From: Treponema sp. UBA1233 | Lineage (GTDB): Bacteria > Spirochaetota > Spirochaetia > Treponematales > Treponemataceae | Length of the DNA: 32,031 nt | Direction: 5' to 3' | Assembly: GCA_002309305.1 (NCBI GenBank) | Contig: DBWR01000071.1 | Location: 52,727-84,757 of the forward strand | In this document: one piece after another, positions 15,709-23,860 of the stretch | Layout of the letters: each line of letters starts with the position of its first letter | Position numbering within the stretch: position 1 is the stretch's first letter | The notes under the pieces: generated by a model | Database searches by the model: none | Seen by the model: the letters and a program-made list of their open reading frames with translations, nothing else | Told to the model about the DNA's origin: nothing | Translations under genes and position numbers: made by a program

Positions 15709-17091
15709 CTAACGCTTAATGCTGATTACAGTTTCAAGCATTGAGTCACTTGTGGTAATTGTCTTGGCGTTAGATTCAAATCCACGCTGAGTTACAATCA
15801 TGTCTGTGAGCTGTTCTGTAAGGTCAACGTTTGACATTTCGAGTGTTCCAGCCTTAAAGCTACCCTTTCCTGCTGTACGAGCCTCACCAATGTTTGCCAT
15901 ACCAGAGTTGATAGACTCTGCATATGTGTTGTCGCCTTTCTTTTCAAGACCGCCCTGGTTTACAAAGCTTGCCATTGCAATCTGACCGATGGTTCTTGTT
16001 GAACCGTTTGAATATACACCAGTGATGATACCATTCTGGTCGATATTGAAGTTGTCAAGATATCCCAAGGCGTATCCATCCTGGAAGAAAGCCTTTGTAG
16101 TACTCTTTGATGCATCCTGAGTGATTGTGTTTTCGAATGAACCGATTGTTCCAAGGTCAAGTGTGAATGTCTGACGATATGGATTTCCGGCTGCATCTGG
16201 GTTGCTGTCAGGAACATTATATGAAGCCTGAAGATAGATATTGCCTTCTGTATTTGAAACGTTTCCGGCGCTATCTACTACAGATGCCAAGGCACCCATG
16301 TTGTCAAAGTTCAATGTATATACGTTTGACATGCCGTCTGTTGTATTAAGACCTGCTCTTGTTTCTGTCGGTATTTCGGCAGCTGGATCAACAGTAATTG
16401 AAACTGTCCACTGGTTAGGATTATCACGTACTTTCTGGAAGTTCATCTGCAATTCATGCTTGTTTCCATAAGAATCGTAAATGTCAATTTCTGTCTGCCA
16501 TGTTCCACGCCTGATATCTTCTTCTGTTGGATTATCCGGGATTACTGGAAGATTCTTGTCCAAGTTACAGAGATAGCGGACCATTTCTGTAGCACGAGCA
16601 GGATCCTTCTGTCCTACGGGAATTACAAGGTCTGTTGTAGAAGCTGATGTCTGAACATATCCTTCTGCATCTGCCATCCATCCCTGAACTCTAAGACCAT
16701 TTCCTGGGTTTACAAGTGTTCCATTAGCATCTACACCAAAAACACCTGCTCTTGTGTAGAATGTTTCTTCACCGTCTTTGAGAACAAAGAAACCGTTACC
16801 CTGAATTGCAATATCAGTAGAAACACCTGTTGACTGCAATGTTCCCTGGGTAAAGATTGTGTCGATAGAAGCAATGCTCATACCAAGACCAACTTCCTTG
16901 GGGTTAACACCACCAACCTCTTCGCCTGGCCTTGAAGCACCGCTGATCTGCTGACTAATCATGTCCTGAAAGTCAACACGACCTTTTTTGAAACCATAAG
17001 TATTAACATTGGAAATGTTGTTTCCAATAACATCCATTCTTGTCTGATGATTCTGTAAGCCGCTTACTCCAGAATAAAGTGATCTCATCAT
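15709..17091 (-). CDS. flgE: Flagellar hook protein FlgE
   Basis: A 460-residue hook subunit of the periplasmic flagellum. The N-terminal SLYSGVSGLQNHQTRMDVIG and NNISNVNTYGFKKGRVDFQD are the conserved rod/hook motif, and the C-terminal LTEQLTDMIVTQRGFESNAK closes the D0 coiled coil. It has a single Cys, Cys175, followed by Asn, and Lys162 thirteen residues before it. In T. denticola FlgE the residues forming the lysinoalanine cross-link are, as I recall, Lys165 and Cys178, the same spacing. Both ATGs at the start (17091 and 17088) are served by gaggg in gagggtagcgat. It is the last gene of its operon and is followed by a strong terminator. Confidence 0.97.
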   Translation of the reverse strand: MMRSLYSGVSGLQNHQTRMDVIGNNISNVNTYGFKKGRVDFQDMISQQISGASRPGEEVGGVNPKEVGLGMSIASIDTIFTQGTLQSTGVSTDIAIQGNGFFVLKDGEETFYTRAGVFGVDANGTLVNPGNGLRVQGWMADAEGYVQTSASTTDLVIPVGQKDPARATEMVRYLCNLDKNLPVIPDNPTEEDIRRGTWQTEIDIYDSYGNKHELQMNFQKVRDNPNQWTVSITVDPAAEIPTETRAGLNTTDGMSNVYTLNFDNMGALASVVDSAGNVSNTEGNIYLQASYNVPDSNPDAAGNPYRQTFTLDLGTIGSFENTITQDASKSTTKAFFQDGYALGYLDNFNIDQNGIITGVYSNGSTRTIGQIAMASFVNQGGLEKKGDNTYAESINSGMANIGEARTAGKGSFKAGTLEMSNVDLTEQLTDMIVTQRGFESNAKTITTSDSMLETVISIKR

Positions 17092-17108
17092 ATCGCTACC
17101 CTCTTTTG

Positions 17109-17561
17109 TTAATTGCCGTAAACGGCTGTAATTTTATTCAAATCATAATACATGTTGCCAACGCGAACCTGCGGATTGTTGCCGTAAGTTATGCCCTGTA
17201 CAACACCTTGAGTTGTTGCTTCTCCCAAATCAATCTGAACTGTTTTTCCGATTGTTCCAAGAGCACTGTTTGACGTTAAAACTGAACTCAATTTGTCAAA
17301 GTTTGAATTCATGTTTGTCATCTGTTCCAGTGTGGAGAATTCTGCCATCTGGGCAATAAACTCTGTATTGTCCATTGGATCTGTCGGGTCTTGATTTTGC
17401 ATCTGCACTATCAAGAGCTTTAAGAAGTCATCCTTGCCCAACGACTGAGAGGTAGTCTTTCCATCTACTACCAACGACTTGTTGAAAGTGTCCACTTCCA
17501 TTTGAAGTTTTGCGATTTCCTGGGCACTCATCTGTGTGTTTAAGTTAACACTATCTGCCAT
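17109..17561 (-). CDS. flgD: Flagellar hook-cap/scaffold protein FlgD
   Basis: A 150-residue protein, the short form of FlgD typical of spirochetes. It caps the growing hook so that FlgE can assemble and is then lost. The conserved N-terminal segment is clear: LGKDDFLKLLIVQMQNQDPT followed by DPMDNTEFIAQMAEFSTLEQ. The C-terminal Ig/tudor-like part found in E. coli FlgD is reduced to about 60 residues. The start ATG at 17561 is preceded by aggagtgttaaa. It lies 16 bases after fliK and 17 bases before flgE. Confidence 0.95.
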   Translation of the reverse strand: MADSVNLNTQMSAQEIAKLQMEVDTFNKSLVVDGKTTSQSLGKDDFLKLLIVQMQNQDPTDPMDNTEFIAQMAEFSTLEQMTNMNSNFDKLSSVLTSNSALGTIGKTVQIDLGEATTQGVVQGITYGNNPQVRVGNMYYDLNKITAVYGN

Positions 17562-17577
17562 TTTAACACTCCTGTTC

Positions 17578-18924
17578 CTAAGCTACCACATCAATCTGAT
17601 ATTCGCTTGAAGAACTGTACTGACTTGAATCTGAAGAAGTTGTTTCTACCTCTCCAGACTGACCATATTCCTTATATGCACGATCAGCAACATACTGACC
17701 GTCATTTCCATTTTGGTTTTGTGCAAAATGATTTTCCGATGCGGAATCTGAAAGTGAAAGGCTCAACTGGGCGTTTTCAAATCCATTTTCCCGGAAAGAT
17801 TGCTTAAGCAAGTCAAGGTTTTCTTTAAAAGCTTCCATTGCTTCCTTGCTTTGCACAATAATATGTCCACTAATATTTTTATCGGATAACTGCAGGTTAA
17901 TCTTAACATTTCCGAGATTTTCCGGTTTTAACACCATGTTAATTGAGCCGGAATTCTGATCTTTCAAGATTATTGTTCCTGCCTTAGCAAATTCAGGTGC
18001 ATTTTGCTGTATTTGCTGCGAAAGCATCTGCTGGAATGTAGATCCTGTTGCAGAAGCTGTCTGATTGTTGGTAGACAGTATGTTTGCCCTCGCATTTTCA
18101 GACAACATGGAAACCTGTGCATTTTGATGGAAATCGGTACTGCCTTTTGTTTCCCTGACATTTGCGATTTCCTTCTTTTCTTCCTCTTGGACCGGCACAG
18201 TTCTTTCGTCAAAGACTGTAAAAACCTTTCTGTCATTGGAAGTAGAATCCTTGACATCTGTTTTGAGGTCATCAACCTTAGCAAGTTTAGGCTCTACAGG
18301 ATCTTTTTTGACTTCCTGAAGAACTTCTGTTTCCTGTTGTAATGCTGTTTTTGCTGCCGCAGTCGTTTTTTCCTGATCTGTTTTTTCCGATTTTTCAGTT
18401 TCGCCGTTTGGATTCAAAGCTATTTCTGAAGCCAATTCCTCTAATTCTTCGGCCTCAACGACAGGATCCATAGCCTGAGCTTCTACCTGAGCACCAGCTA
18501 CAAATTCGATTTCTGAACCAACTTCTTCCAAAGCAAGGTCTTTGAGTGGTTCCGAATTGTCAATTTCAGCATTTGAAAGGTCAATAATCATATAAACCTG
18601 GTTATCATCATTTTCAAGCTGTACTGAATCTTCCCCTACACTCTTTGGTTCATTTACTTTTTTTACCTTAACCGGTTGGATTTCCCTTTTTTCATCTTCC
18701 TTTTTCTGTTCTTTTGAAACGCTTGAGTTTATGCTGCTTTCGGTTTCCTTTTCTTTTGGAACAGAAACATTCTTTGAATCAACTTTGGAAGCATTTGACT
18801 GAGACTGCAATGACTGTAAAATTGATTGGAACGAGTTAGAAGAAGTCTTGTTCTCTTTAGTGTAAGGCTCTGTGTTTTTTGCCAGGACATCTGTCCTTGC
18901 GTACTGAACTTTTAAGTACTGCAC
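17578..18924 (-). CDS. fliK: Flagellar hook-length control protein FliK-like
   Basis: A 448-residue protein. Residues about 20-300 are a long, low-complexity, Lys/Glu/Ser-rich and probably unfolded stretch, as expected for a molecular-ruler protein. The C-terminal hook-length domain is recognisable at about residues 305-395: GSINMVLKPENLGNVKINLQ followed by LSDKNISGHIIVQSKEAMEAF. In the family this domain contacts FlhB to switch export from hook to filament. The start is GTG at 18924 with ggagg eight bases upstream. Position between flbB and flgD supports the name, which otherwise rests on the short C-terminal domain. Confidence 0.88.
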   Translation of the reverse strand: MQYLKVQYARTDVLAKNTEPYTKENKTSSNSFQSILQSLQSQSNASKVDSKNVSVPKEKETESSINSSVSKEQKKEDEKREIQPVKVKKVNEPKSVGEDSVQLENDDNQVYMIIDLSNAEIDNSEPLKDLALEEVGSEIEFVAGAQVEAQAMDPVVEAEELEELASEIALNPNGETEKSEKTDQEKTTAAAKTALQQETEVLQEVKKDPVEPKLAKVDDLKTDVKDSTSNDRKVFTVFDERTVPVQEEEKKEIANVRETKGSTDFHQNAQVSMLSENARANILSTNNQTASATGSTFQQMLSQQIQQNAPEFAKAGTIILKDQNSGSINMVLKPENLGNVKINLQLSDKNISGHIIVQSKEAMEAFKENLDLLKQSFRENGFENAQLSLSLSDSASENHFAQNQNGNDGQYVADRAYKEYGQSGEVETTSSDSSQYSSSSEYQIDVVA

Positions 18925-18968
18925 TGGTAATACCTCCGGCTAAACACCGTGCATTACCAGCGTACGAT

Positions 18969-19610
18969 TTATTCATCGTCGTCGATGGAAAGAGGCTTGT
19001 TGGCCATTTTCCTCTGAATCTCAGCAGCCCTATCTGCCTTCATCAATGACAGCCAATAAGCACCCAATGATTGAGTTCCCGATGCCTTAGCATTTTCATC
19101 TGCCTTCCTAAGGATATCGATGATGTCCTGATCATCCATTTCCTGAAGGATTTCTACAGCATTTTTCGGCTGCATACCGGTCAGGTTCTCAACAATTTGC
19201 TCGATGTTTACCATTCTACTATCGTACTTTTTGACTTCATTGTTAAATGTTTTTTCTCTTTCTTCCTGAGCTTTTTTCTGATCTTCAAGTTCCTGAGCAA
19301 TCTGGGCGTTATTTTCCTCTCCGGCAGCTATATCTGCCTCCCTTTTGTCAAGTTCTTCAGACCTTACATCCAGAGCTTCAAGACGTTTTGCCCAGCGTGC
19401 ATTATCAAGGTCTTCTTCTTCCAGATTGCTAGGGGAAGACGGAACGCTGGTAGTCTGCGGCTGAAGCCCAAACAGACGGTATACGGGCGCAAACCATTTC
19501 TTTGCCTGAATTATACCTAGATAATCGAACCACATGAGTCCGAAAAAGATTATAATGATTATCAAAATTATGAGTAAAATCGACTTTCCTAGAACTTTGC
19601 CTCGTGCCAC
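18969..19610 (-). CDS. flbB: Periplasmic flagellar collar protein FlbB (Tap1-like)
   Basis: A 213-residue protein with a single N-terminal transmembrane helix (about residues 10-27, IILIIIIIFFG core), then a charged coiled coil at about 60-125. A C-terminal segment, NAVEILQEMDDQDIIDILRK, resembles the MgtE-N/MotE-like module. This layout and its place upstream of fliK-flgD-flgE match FlbB of Borrelia, a base-plate protein of the spirochete collar, and Tap1 of treponemes. It starts at GTG 19610 with aagggg eight bases upstream. It is the first gene of the operon, preceded by a sigma-28-like promoter. Confidence 0.9.
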   Translation of the reverse strand: MARGKVLGKSILLIILIIIIIFFGLMWFDYLGIIQAKKWFAPVYRLFGLQPQTTSVPSSPSNLEEEDLDNARWAKRLEALDVRSEELDKREADIAAGEENNAQIAQELEDQKKAQEEREKTFNNEVKKYDSRMVNIEQIVENLTGMQPKNAVEILQEMDDQDIIDILRKADENAKASGTQSLGAYWLSLMKADRAAEIQRKMANKPLSIDDDE

Positions 19611-19682
19611 AGTTTTTCCCCTTTACTGTCGAGTACTTCCAGAGAACAAAAAATCCATCTGAAAGTGGCTCTGTTTTTTAGA

Positions 19683-19709
19683 TTATCGGATTTTGACACG
19701 GTTTATTTA
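19683..19709 (-). promoter_or_regulatory. Sigma-28 (FliA-type) promoter of the flbB operon
   Basis: On the minus strand TAAATAAA is followed after exactly 11 bases by TCCGATAA. The sigma-28 consensus is TAAAGTTT, 11 bases, GCCGATAA. The -10 matches at seven of eight positions and the TAAA core is perfect. The leader to the flbB GTG would be about 65 bases. Published primer extension in T. phagedenis placed a motility-class (sigma-28-like) promoter ahead of tap1, the same gene. Confidence 0.78.
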
Positions 19710-19736
19710 GATTTTTCCGTATAAAACCCGTTTTGT

Positions 19737-21032
19737 TTATTTGTCCATCAATCCGCCGATTGCAGTTCCCAGTGTAATGTCATTGTCACGGCTGATTATT
19801 TCGTAGAAAAGGCCCCTTTGCCTTAAAAGGAGTTCTTCCAGATATGCCTGTACGCGGACAGCAACCTTATGTGTCTTGAAGAATGTCGTACCGTTACAGA
19901 GAATGCAAACCGGTTCTGTAGCATTTTTTCCCTTACCCGACTTTATCACACAAGCTGTCAGAATGCTTGCTGAAAGACGTGCTGAACGGTCTACTACGGC
20001 ATCCAAAAGCTGATGCAGGAGGTCATAGTCCCCTTCTGTCGCTGATTCAGCCGCTTTAGCCCCTAAAACGGAACCTGTGCGGTATGGAGCATGCAGGAAC
20101 GAATCAATTTCTATGAGCGTAAGGTTTTCGATTTTTGAAAGGGATTCTGAGAATTTCTTGCTGAACAATCCGTCTTTTACTGCACTCTGTATCATTTCAT
20201 AGGCAAGAGGTCCAAGATATGCTCCTGAACACTGCTTTTCCAAAAGTCCTGTTCCCGGTTTCACGCTTTTTTGATCAAAAGATGTGTCAAAGTCTGAACT
20301 GGGAGCCTTGTCAAATTTTCCGCTTTCACAGACGATAATCTGTTTTTTAAGCCCCGGATACGCTTCATCAACATCCTGAATGTATGCGGCATTCATTCCT
20401 GTTCCCAGGATAAAGCCTATATATGATGAATAGCGGTTTCCTTCTTCAGGACAGGCTGCACCGGCCAAAAGAGCGGCTACAGTGTCGTTAAGGAGTGAAA
20501 TCTTTACTTTTTTCGTCCATCCATGTTCTGAAAGGGCTTTGGCAAGTTCTTTTCCGATGTGGGCACCAACAACCTCAGGAGCCTTGATTTCCTTTGAAAA
20601 GCCTATGAGGATACCGTCTCCGTCTTCTGTAATTGTCATTGGATATGAAAAGCAAAAACCTATGTTGGTTGACTTGTCTTTAAGATGCTCGAGATTTTCT
20701 GCAAACTGATCAAAGAATTCCTTGCGGGACAATTCTCGTTCGATTCCCGGCATTTTGGTTTTTTCCATAAAATCTATTACGGGCTGTCCAGATTGGTCAA
20801 AGGTAACAAGACATGAGCGGAAATTTGTTCCACCCGCATCAATTACTATTACGCTTTCTCCGGCAAGTTTCTTTTCCGGCGGCACACAAAAGGTCCTTAT
20901 CATGTCCTGTCCAGCTTTGCGGCCGGAAAGTCCCTCATGCATATCGTACAAAAGAGAATCCACGATAGGATTCATGTCAAAATTCAAAGGAAAATTGTGC
21001 TTTTCCAAAAAGGCTGCTGCGGAATTATTCAT
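19737..21032 (-). CDS. Hexokinase (eukaryotic-type family)
   Basis: A 431-residue sugar kinase of the hexokinase superfamily, phosphorylating glucose or other hexoses with ATP at the entry of glycolysis. The phosphate-binding motif is Asp65-AGGTNFR (65-72). The sugar-contact segment is GFCFSYPM (125-132), the catalytic Asp183 is in LLNDTVAALL, and the adenosine site is GFILGTGMNAAYI. The two-domain layout resembles eukaryotic hexokinases more than bacterial glucokinases, as in T. pallidum hexokinase. The start at 21032 has ggag at the right distance; the frame continues to 21071 but that extension has no ribosome site. It is transcribed divergently from the helicase gene. Confidence 0.93.
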   Translation of the reverse strand: MNNSAAAFLEKHNFPLNFDMNPIVDSLLYDMHEGLSGRKAGQDMIRTFCVPPEKKLAGESVIVIDAGGTNFRSCLVTFDQSGQPVIDFMEKTKMPGIERELSRKEFFDQFAENLEHLKDKSTNIGFCFSYPMTITEDGDGILIGFSKEIKAPEVVGAHIGKELAKALSEHGWTKKVKISLLNDTVAALLAGAACPEEGNRYSSYIGFILGTGMNAAYIQDVDEAYPGLKKQIIVCESGKFDKAPSSDFDTSFDQKSVKPGTGLLEKQCSGAYLGPLAYEMIQSAVKDGLFSKKFSESLSKIENLTLIEIDSFLHAPYRTGSVLGAKAAESATEGDYDLLHQLLDAVVDRSARLSASILTACVIKSGKGKNATEPVCILCNGTTFFKTHKVAVRVQAYLEELLLRQRGLFYEIISRDNDITLGTAIGGLMDK

Positions 21033-21061
21033 CAGACTTCTCCCATAATCATATACGAAAT

Positions 21062-21090
21062 ATTTTACCATACTTTACACTTTTTAACAA
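21062..21090 (-). promoter_or_regulatory. Sigma-70-type promoter for hexokinase
   Basis: On the minus strand TTGTTA and TAAAAT are spaced by exactly 17 bases. TTGTTA sits at plus 21085-21090 and TAAAAT at plus 21062-21067. The start would fall near 21055, about 23 bases before the preferred ATG. It lies within the 68-base divergent region and crowds the helicase start. Confidence 0.65.
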
Positions 21091-21100
21091 TACAATTACA

Positions 21101-23140
21101 ATGAACTTCATGTCTTTAGAAGAACACTTGAAAAACCAGCTTAACCCGGAACAATACAGGGCCGTTACGACAATCGAAGGTCCAATACTCATAATTGCGG
21201 GAGCTGGAAGCGGAAAAACCCGCGTAATCACCTATAGAATCGCAAACATGCTGGAAAAAGGCATTCCACAAAGCCAGATACTTGCCCTAACCTTTACCAA
21301 CAAAGCCGCCAAGGAAATGTCGGACCGAATCAAGCAGTTAACCGGGAAAAAACTCCAGAACCTTACCATAAGCACATTTCATGCCTTTGGAGTAAGGATT
21401 TTAAGACAGGACATAGACAAAATCGGATACCGACCAAATTTTTCGATATATGATGAAACTGACCGATATGCGCTCATCAAGGAAACCGGCCGTGAACTCA
21501 AATTTTCTCATGACGCACTTGACGTTTATAAGGTGGGAGCCCTGTTCAGCGACATAAAGACGGGAAGAAAGACATTTACAGATGAGCACGATGCCTACAA
21601 AACCCTTTACGAGGGGTATCAGGAAGGGCTTAAGCTCTATAATTCCGTTGACTTTGATGACCTGATTACCCTGCCGATAAAGCTTTTCCGCGAACATCCA
21701 GACGTTCTTGAACAGTATAAGAACCGTTACCGTTACATCATGGTGGATGAATTTCAGGATACGAGCCACCAGCAGTATGAACTCATGCACCTGCTTTCTG
21801 ATAAAAATGTCGCTGTCGTTGGTGACGATGACCAGAGCATTTACTCCTGGCGTGGAGCAGATTACCAGAACATAATCAATTTTGAAAAAGATTTTCCTAC
21901 CATGCAGGAAATCCGCCTTGAGCAGAATTACCGTTCTACAGGAACAATACTTGCGGCGGCCAATGGAGTCATCAAGCACAACACAAACCGCAAGGACAAG
22001 GAACTTTGGTCTGGCAACGGAGACGGGAAGCCAATTGAACTTTTCATGCCGGAAAATGAAGCGGCCGAAGCAGATTTTATAGCCGAAAGCATTCAGGGAA
22101 TATGTGCTGAAGAAAAAAGACGTTACGAGGATTTTGGAGTTCTTATAAGGAGCAACACCCAAAGCCGACCCATAGAAGAAGCATTTCTTGAGGCAAACAT
22201 TCCGTATGTGATGAGCGGTGGAACAAGTTTTTTTGAGCGAAAGGAAATCAAGGACATTATTTCCTACCTTAGGGTAATCTCCAACCATGATGATGACATA
22301 AACCTGCTGAGGATAATAAACACACCCCGCCGTGGAATAGGCCGTTCAGCAATAGAAGCCGTAAACAAAGTCGCGGATTCACTTAAACTGTCGCTGTGGA
22401 ACTCGATTGTACAGATTTGTGCAATGCCTGATGACGAATGCATTGTTCCGCAAAAAACAAAGGAAGCACTCAAGGACTTTTTGGAAATCATAGAATCAGG
22501 CAAAAACATGCTTGGTGGAAGCGGACTTTCAAAAAAGGTTCGTGCCATGGTGGAAGAAATCGATTACTATGACTATCTTATTGGAGAGAACCAAAAGAGT
22601 GAAAAAGCCGCACGATTCAAGATGATGAATGTGGACAGCCTCATAAAGAGCATGGAACAGTGGGAGAATAATCCTGCAAACGAAGACACGAGCCTCTATG
22701 CCTACCTGAACCGCATTACCCTGCTTTCAAGGGATGACCTTGATGACGGGGAACAGGATTCGGGAAAAGTTAATCTGATGACAGTTCATGCAAGCAAGGG
22801 CCTTGAATTCCCCGTGGTTTTTATTGCGGGAGCTGAAGAAGGCCTGATGCCTCATGCCAGGGCTGTTGAGGAAGGTGGAGACCAGGCAGTTGAAGAAGAA
22901 CGCCGCCTTTTTTATGTAGCCGTAACCCGAGCAAGGGACAGGCTGCTGATTTCCTCATGTGTGAACCGCAGGAAAATGAATGCGACCATACAATGCGAAC
23001 CAAGCCGTTTTTTGGATGAAATACCGGAACAGCTTGTAAAATATCATGAACGTCCAAAGGAATTGAATGCGGAACAGGCTCACGAACTATTGCAGAACAT
23101 GCTTAAGAATTTTGCACGGCCGAGAGTCCCAAAGATTTAG
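21101..23140 (+). CDS. UvrD/Rep-family 3'-5' DNA helicase
   Basis: A 679-residue superfamily 1A helicase, close in size to E. coli Rep. Motifs are in order: Q motif LNPEQYRAV, Walker A GAGSGKTR (from residue 34), DEFQDTSHQQYELM (Walker B), VGDDDQSIYSWRGAD, EQNYRST, VMSGGTSFFERKEIKD, NLMTVHASKGLEFPVVFIAG, and EEERRLFYVAVTRARDRL. It unwinds DNA in repair and in fork restart or conflict resolution; Rep, PcrA or UvrD cannot be told apart safely by eye. The ATGs at 21101 and 21110 both lack a ribosome-binding site, unlike nearly every other gene here, and no earlier start codon fits. Confidence 0.95.
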   Translation: MNFMSLEEHLKNQLNPEQYRAVTTIEGPILIIAGAGSGKTRVITYRIANMLEKGIPQSQILALTFTNKAAKEMSDRIKQLTGKKLQNLTISTFHAFGVRILRQDIDKIGYRPNFSIYDETDRYALIKETGRELKFSHDALDVYKVGALFSDIKTGRKTFTDEHDAYKTLYEGYQEGLKLYNSVDFDDLITLPIKLFREHPDVLEQYKNRYRYIMVDEFQDTSHQQYELMHLLSDKNVAVVGDDDQSIYSWRGADYQNIINFEKDFPTMQEIRLEQNYRSTGTILAAANGVIKHNTNRKDKELWSGNGDGKPIELFMPENEAAEADFIAESIQGICAEEKRRYEDFGVLIRSNTQSRPIEEAFLEANIPYVMSGGTSFFERKEIKDIISYLRVISNHDDDINLLRIINTPRRGIGRSAIEAVNKVADSLKLSLWNSIVQICAMPDDECIVPQKTKEALKDFLEIIESGKNMLGGSGLSKKVRAMVEEIDYYDYLIGENQKSEKAARFKMMNVDSLIKSMEQWENNPANEDTSLYAYLNRITLLSRDDLDDGEQDSGKVNLMTVHASKGLEFPVVFIAGAEEGLMPHARAVEEGGDQAVEEERRLFYVAVTRARDRLLISSCVNRRKMNATIQCEPSRFLDEIPEQLVKYHERPKELNAEQAHELLQNMLKNFARPRVPKI

Positions 23141-23167
23141 CGGATGCTCCCCAAATTAAAACAATAC

Positions 23168-23196
23168 TTTTCAGAAATTAAAAAATATGATATATT
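23168..23196 (+). promoter_or_regulatory. Probable promoter for the lipoprotein gene
   Basis: TTTTCA (23168-23173, four of six to TTGACA) precedes TATATT (23191-23196) by 17 bases. The bases TGA immediately before the -10 form an extended -10. The leader to ATG 23258 would be about 55 bases. Confidence 0.5.
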
Positions 23197-23257
23197 TTAA
23201 TGAGCGATAGAATCTTTGGATTTTCTGAATAAGGTTTTCTGAAGACATGGAGGAATC

Positions 23258-23845
23258 ATGAGAAAATTTCGTATTTTAACTTCTCTTTTTATTGCAGGAA
23301 CCCTTGCTTTTTTTTGTATTTCCTGCCAGAGCACACAGAATGTCGGTAAAGTAAAATCACCCGAGAAGCTTTCTGAAAAAGACAATTCTAGCTCATCCAT
23401 CAAACCCCTTCTTGTTACTGAGCTTCCGACAATCACCTTCAGCGGACAGGCTATAAAATATGAGTGTGAATCCCTCTACCTGAACAACTGCACCGTAATC
23501 GAAGATCCTTCTGCAAGCCAGAAATATTCAATAAGAATTGAAAATGAATCTTCCACCGCACAGATAAAAGTACGCTTTCCAGCCGGCACATATGAATGCA
23601 TGCTGTCTGAAAAGGCCCTTGACAATGACCACGCACCTTTCTATGTTTTCATAGATGACAATCCTCACAGGATGTATCCCAGCAATCCGCCTTTGGGTTC
23701 ATACGAGCTTACAACACGCTCCCCCATCTATTTTACAATAGATGAACCCAGGACAATCTCTGTAACCATTAGGGCCAGTTCTTCAAATAAAAAGGGCTCC
23801 ACCGGAATGTATCTTGATTACATACAGTTTGTGAGAAGAAAATAA
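23258..23845 (+). CDS. Predicted lipoprotein, possible jelly-roll domain, unknown function
   Basis: A 195-residue protein with a lipoprotein signal peptide: basic MRKFR, a hydrophobic core, then FCISC with the probable lipidated Cys23. The residue at -3 is Cys, tolerated by the relaxed spirochete lipobox but unusual. After a Ser/Lys-rich linker, residues about 60-195 look like a single beta-sandwich: ITFSGQAIKYECESLYLNNC at the start, a RFPAGTYEC strand, and STGMYLDYIQFVRR at the end. The end pattern resembles carbohydrate-binding jelly-roll modules, but I would not assign a ligand. ggagga precedes the ATG by six bases. It converges on the next gene with only 15 bases between, and I see no terminator there. 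Confidence 0.8.
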   Translation: MRKFRILTSLFIAGTLAFFCISCQSTQNVGKVKSPEKLSEKDNSSSSIKPLLVTELPTITFSGQAIKYECESLYLNNCTVIEDPSASQKYSIRIENESSTAQIKVRFPAGTYECMLSEKALDNDHAPFYVFIDDNPHRMYPSNPPLGSYELTTRSPIYFTIDEPRTISVTIRASSSNKKGSTGMYLDYIQFVRRK

Positions 23846-23860
23846 TTCAGTATTGAAAAC

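Noticed and set aside
19710..19736. Possible terminator after hexokinase
   Set aside because: Only a four-pair stem (acgg/ccgt) can be drawn and no T run follows; it also overlaps the flbB promoter region.
21401..22288. 295-codon open frame on the minus strand inside the helicase gene
   Set aside because: It is antisense to a full set of helicase motifs, has no recognisable domain or ribosome site, and its composition is that of a shadow frame.
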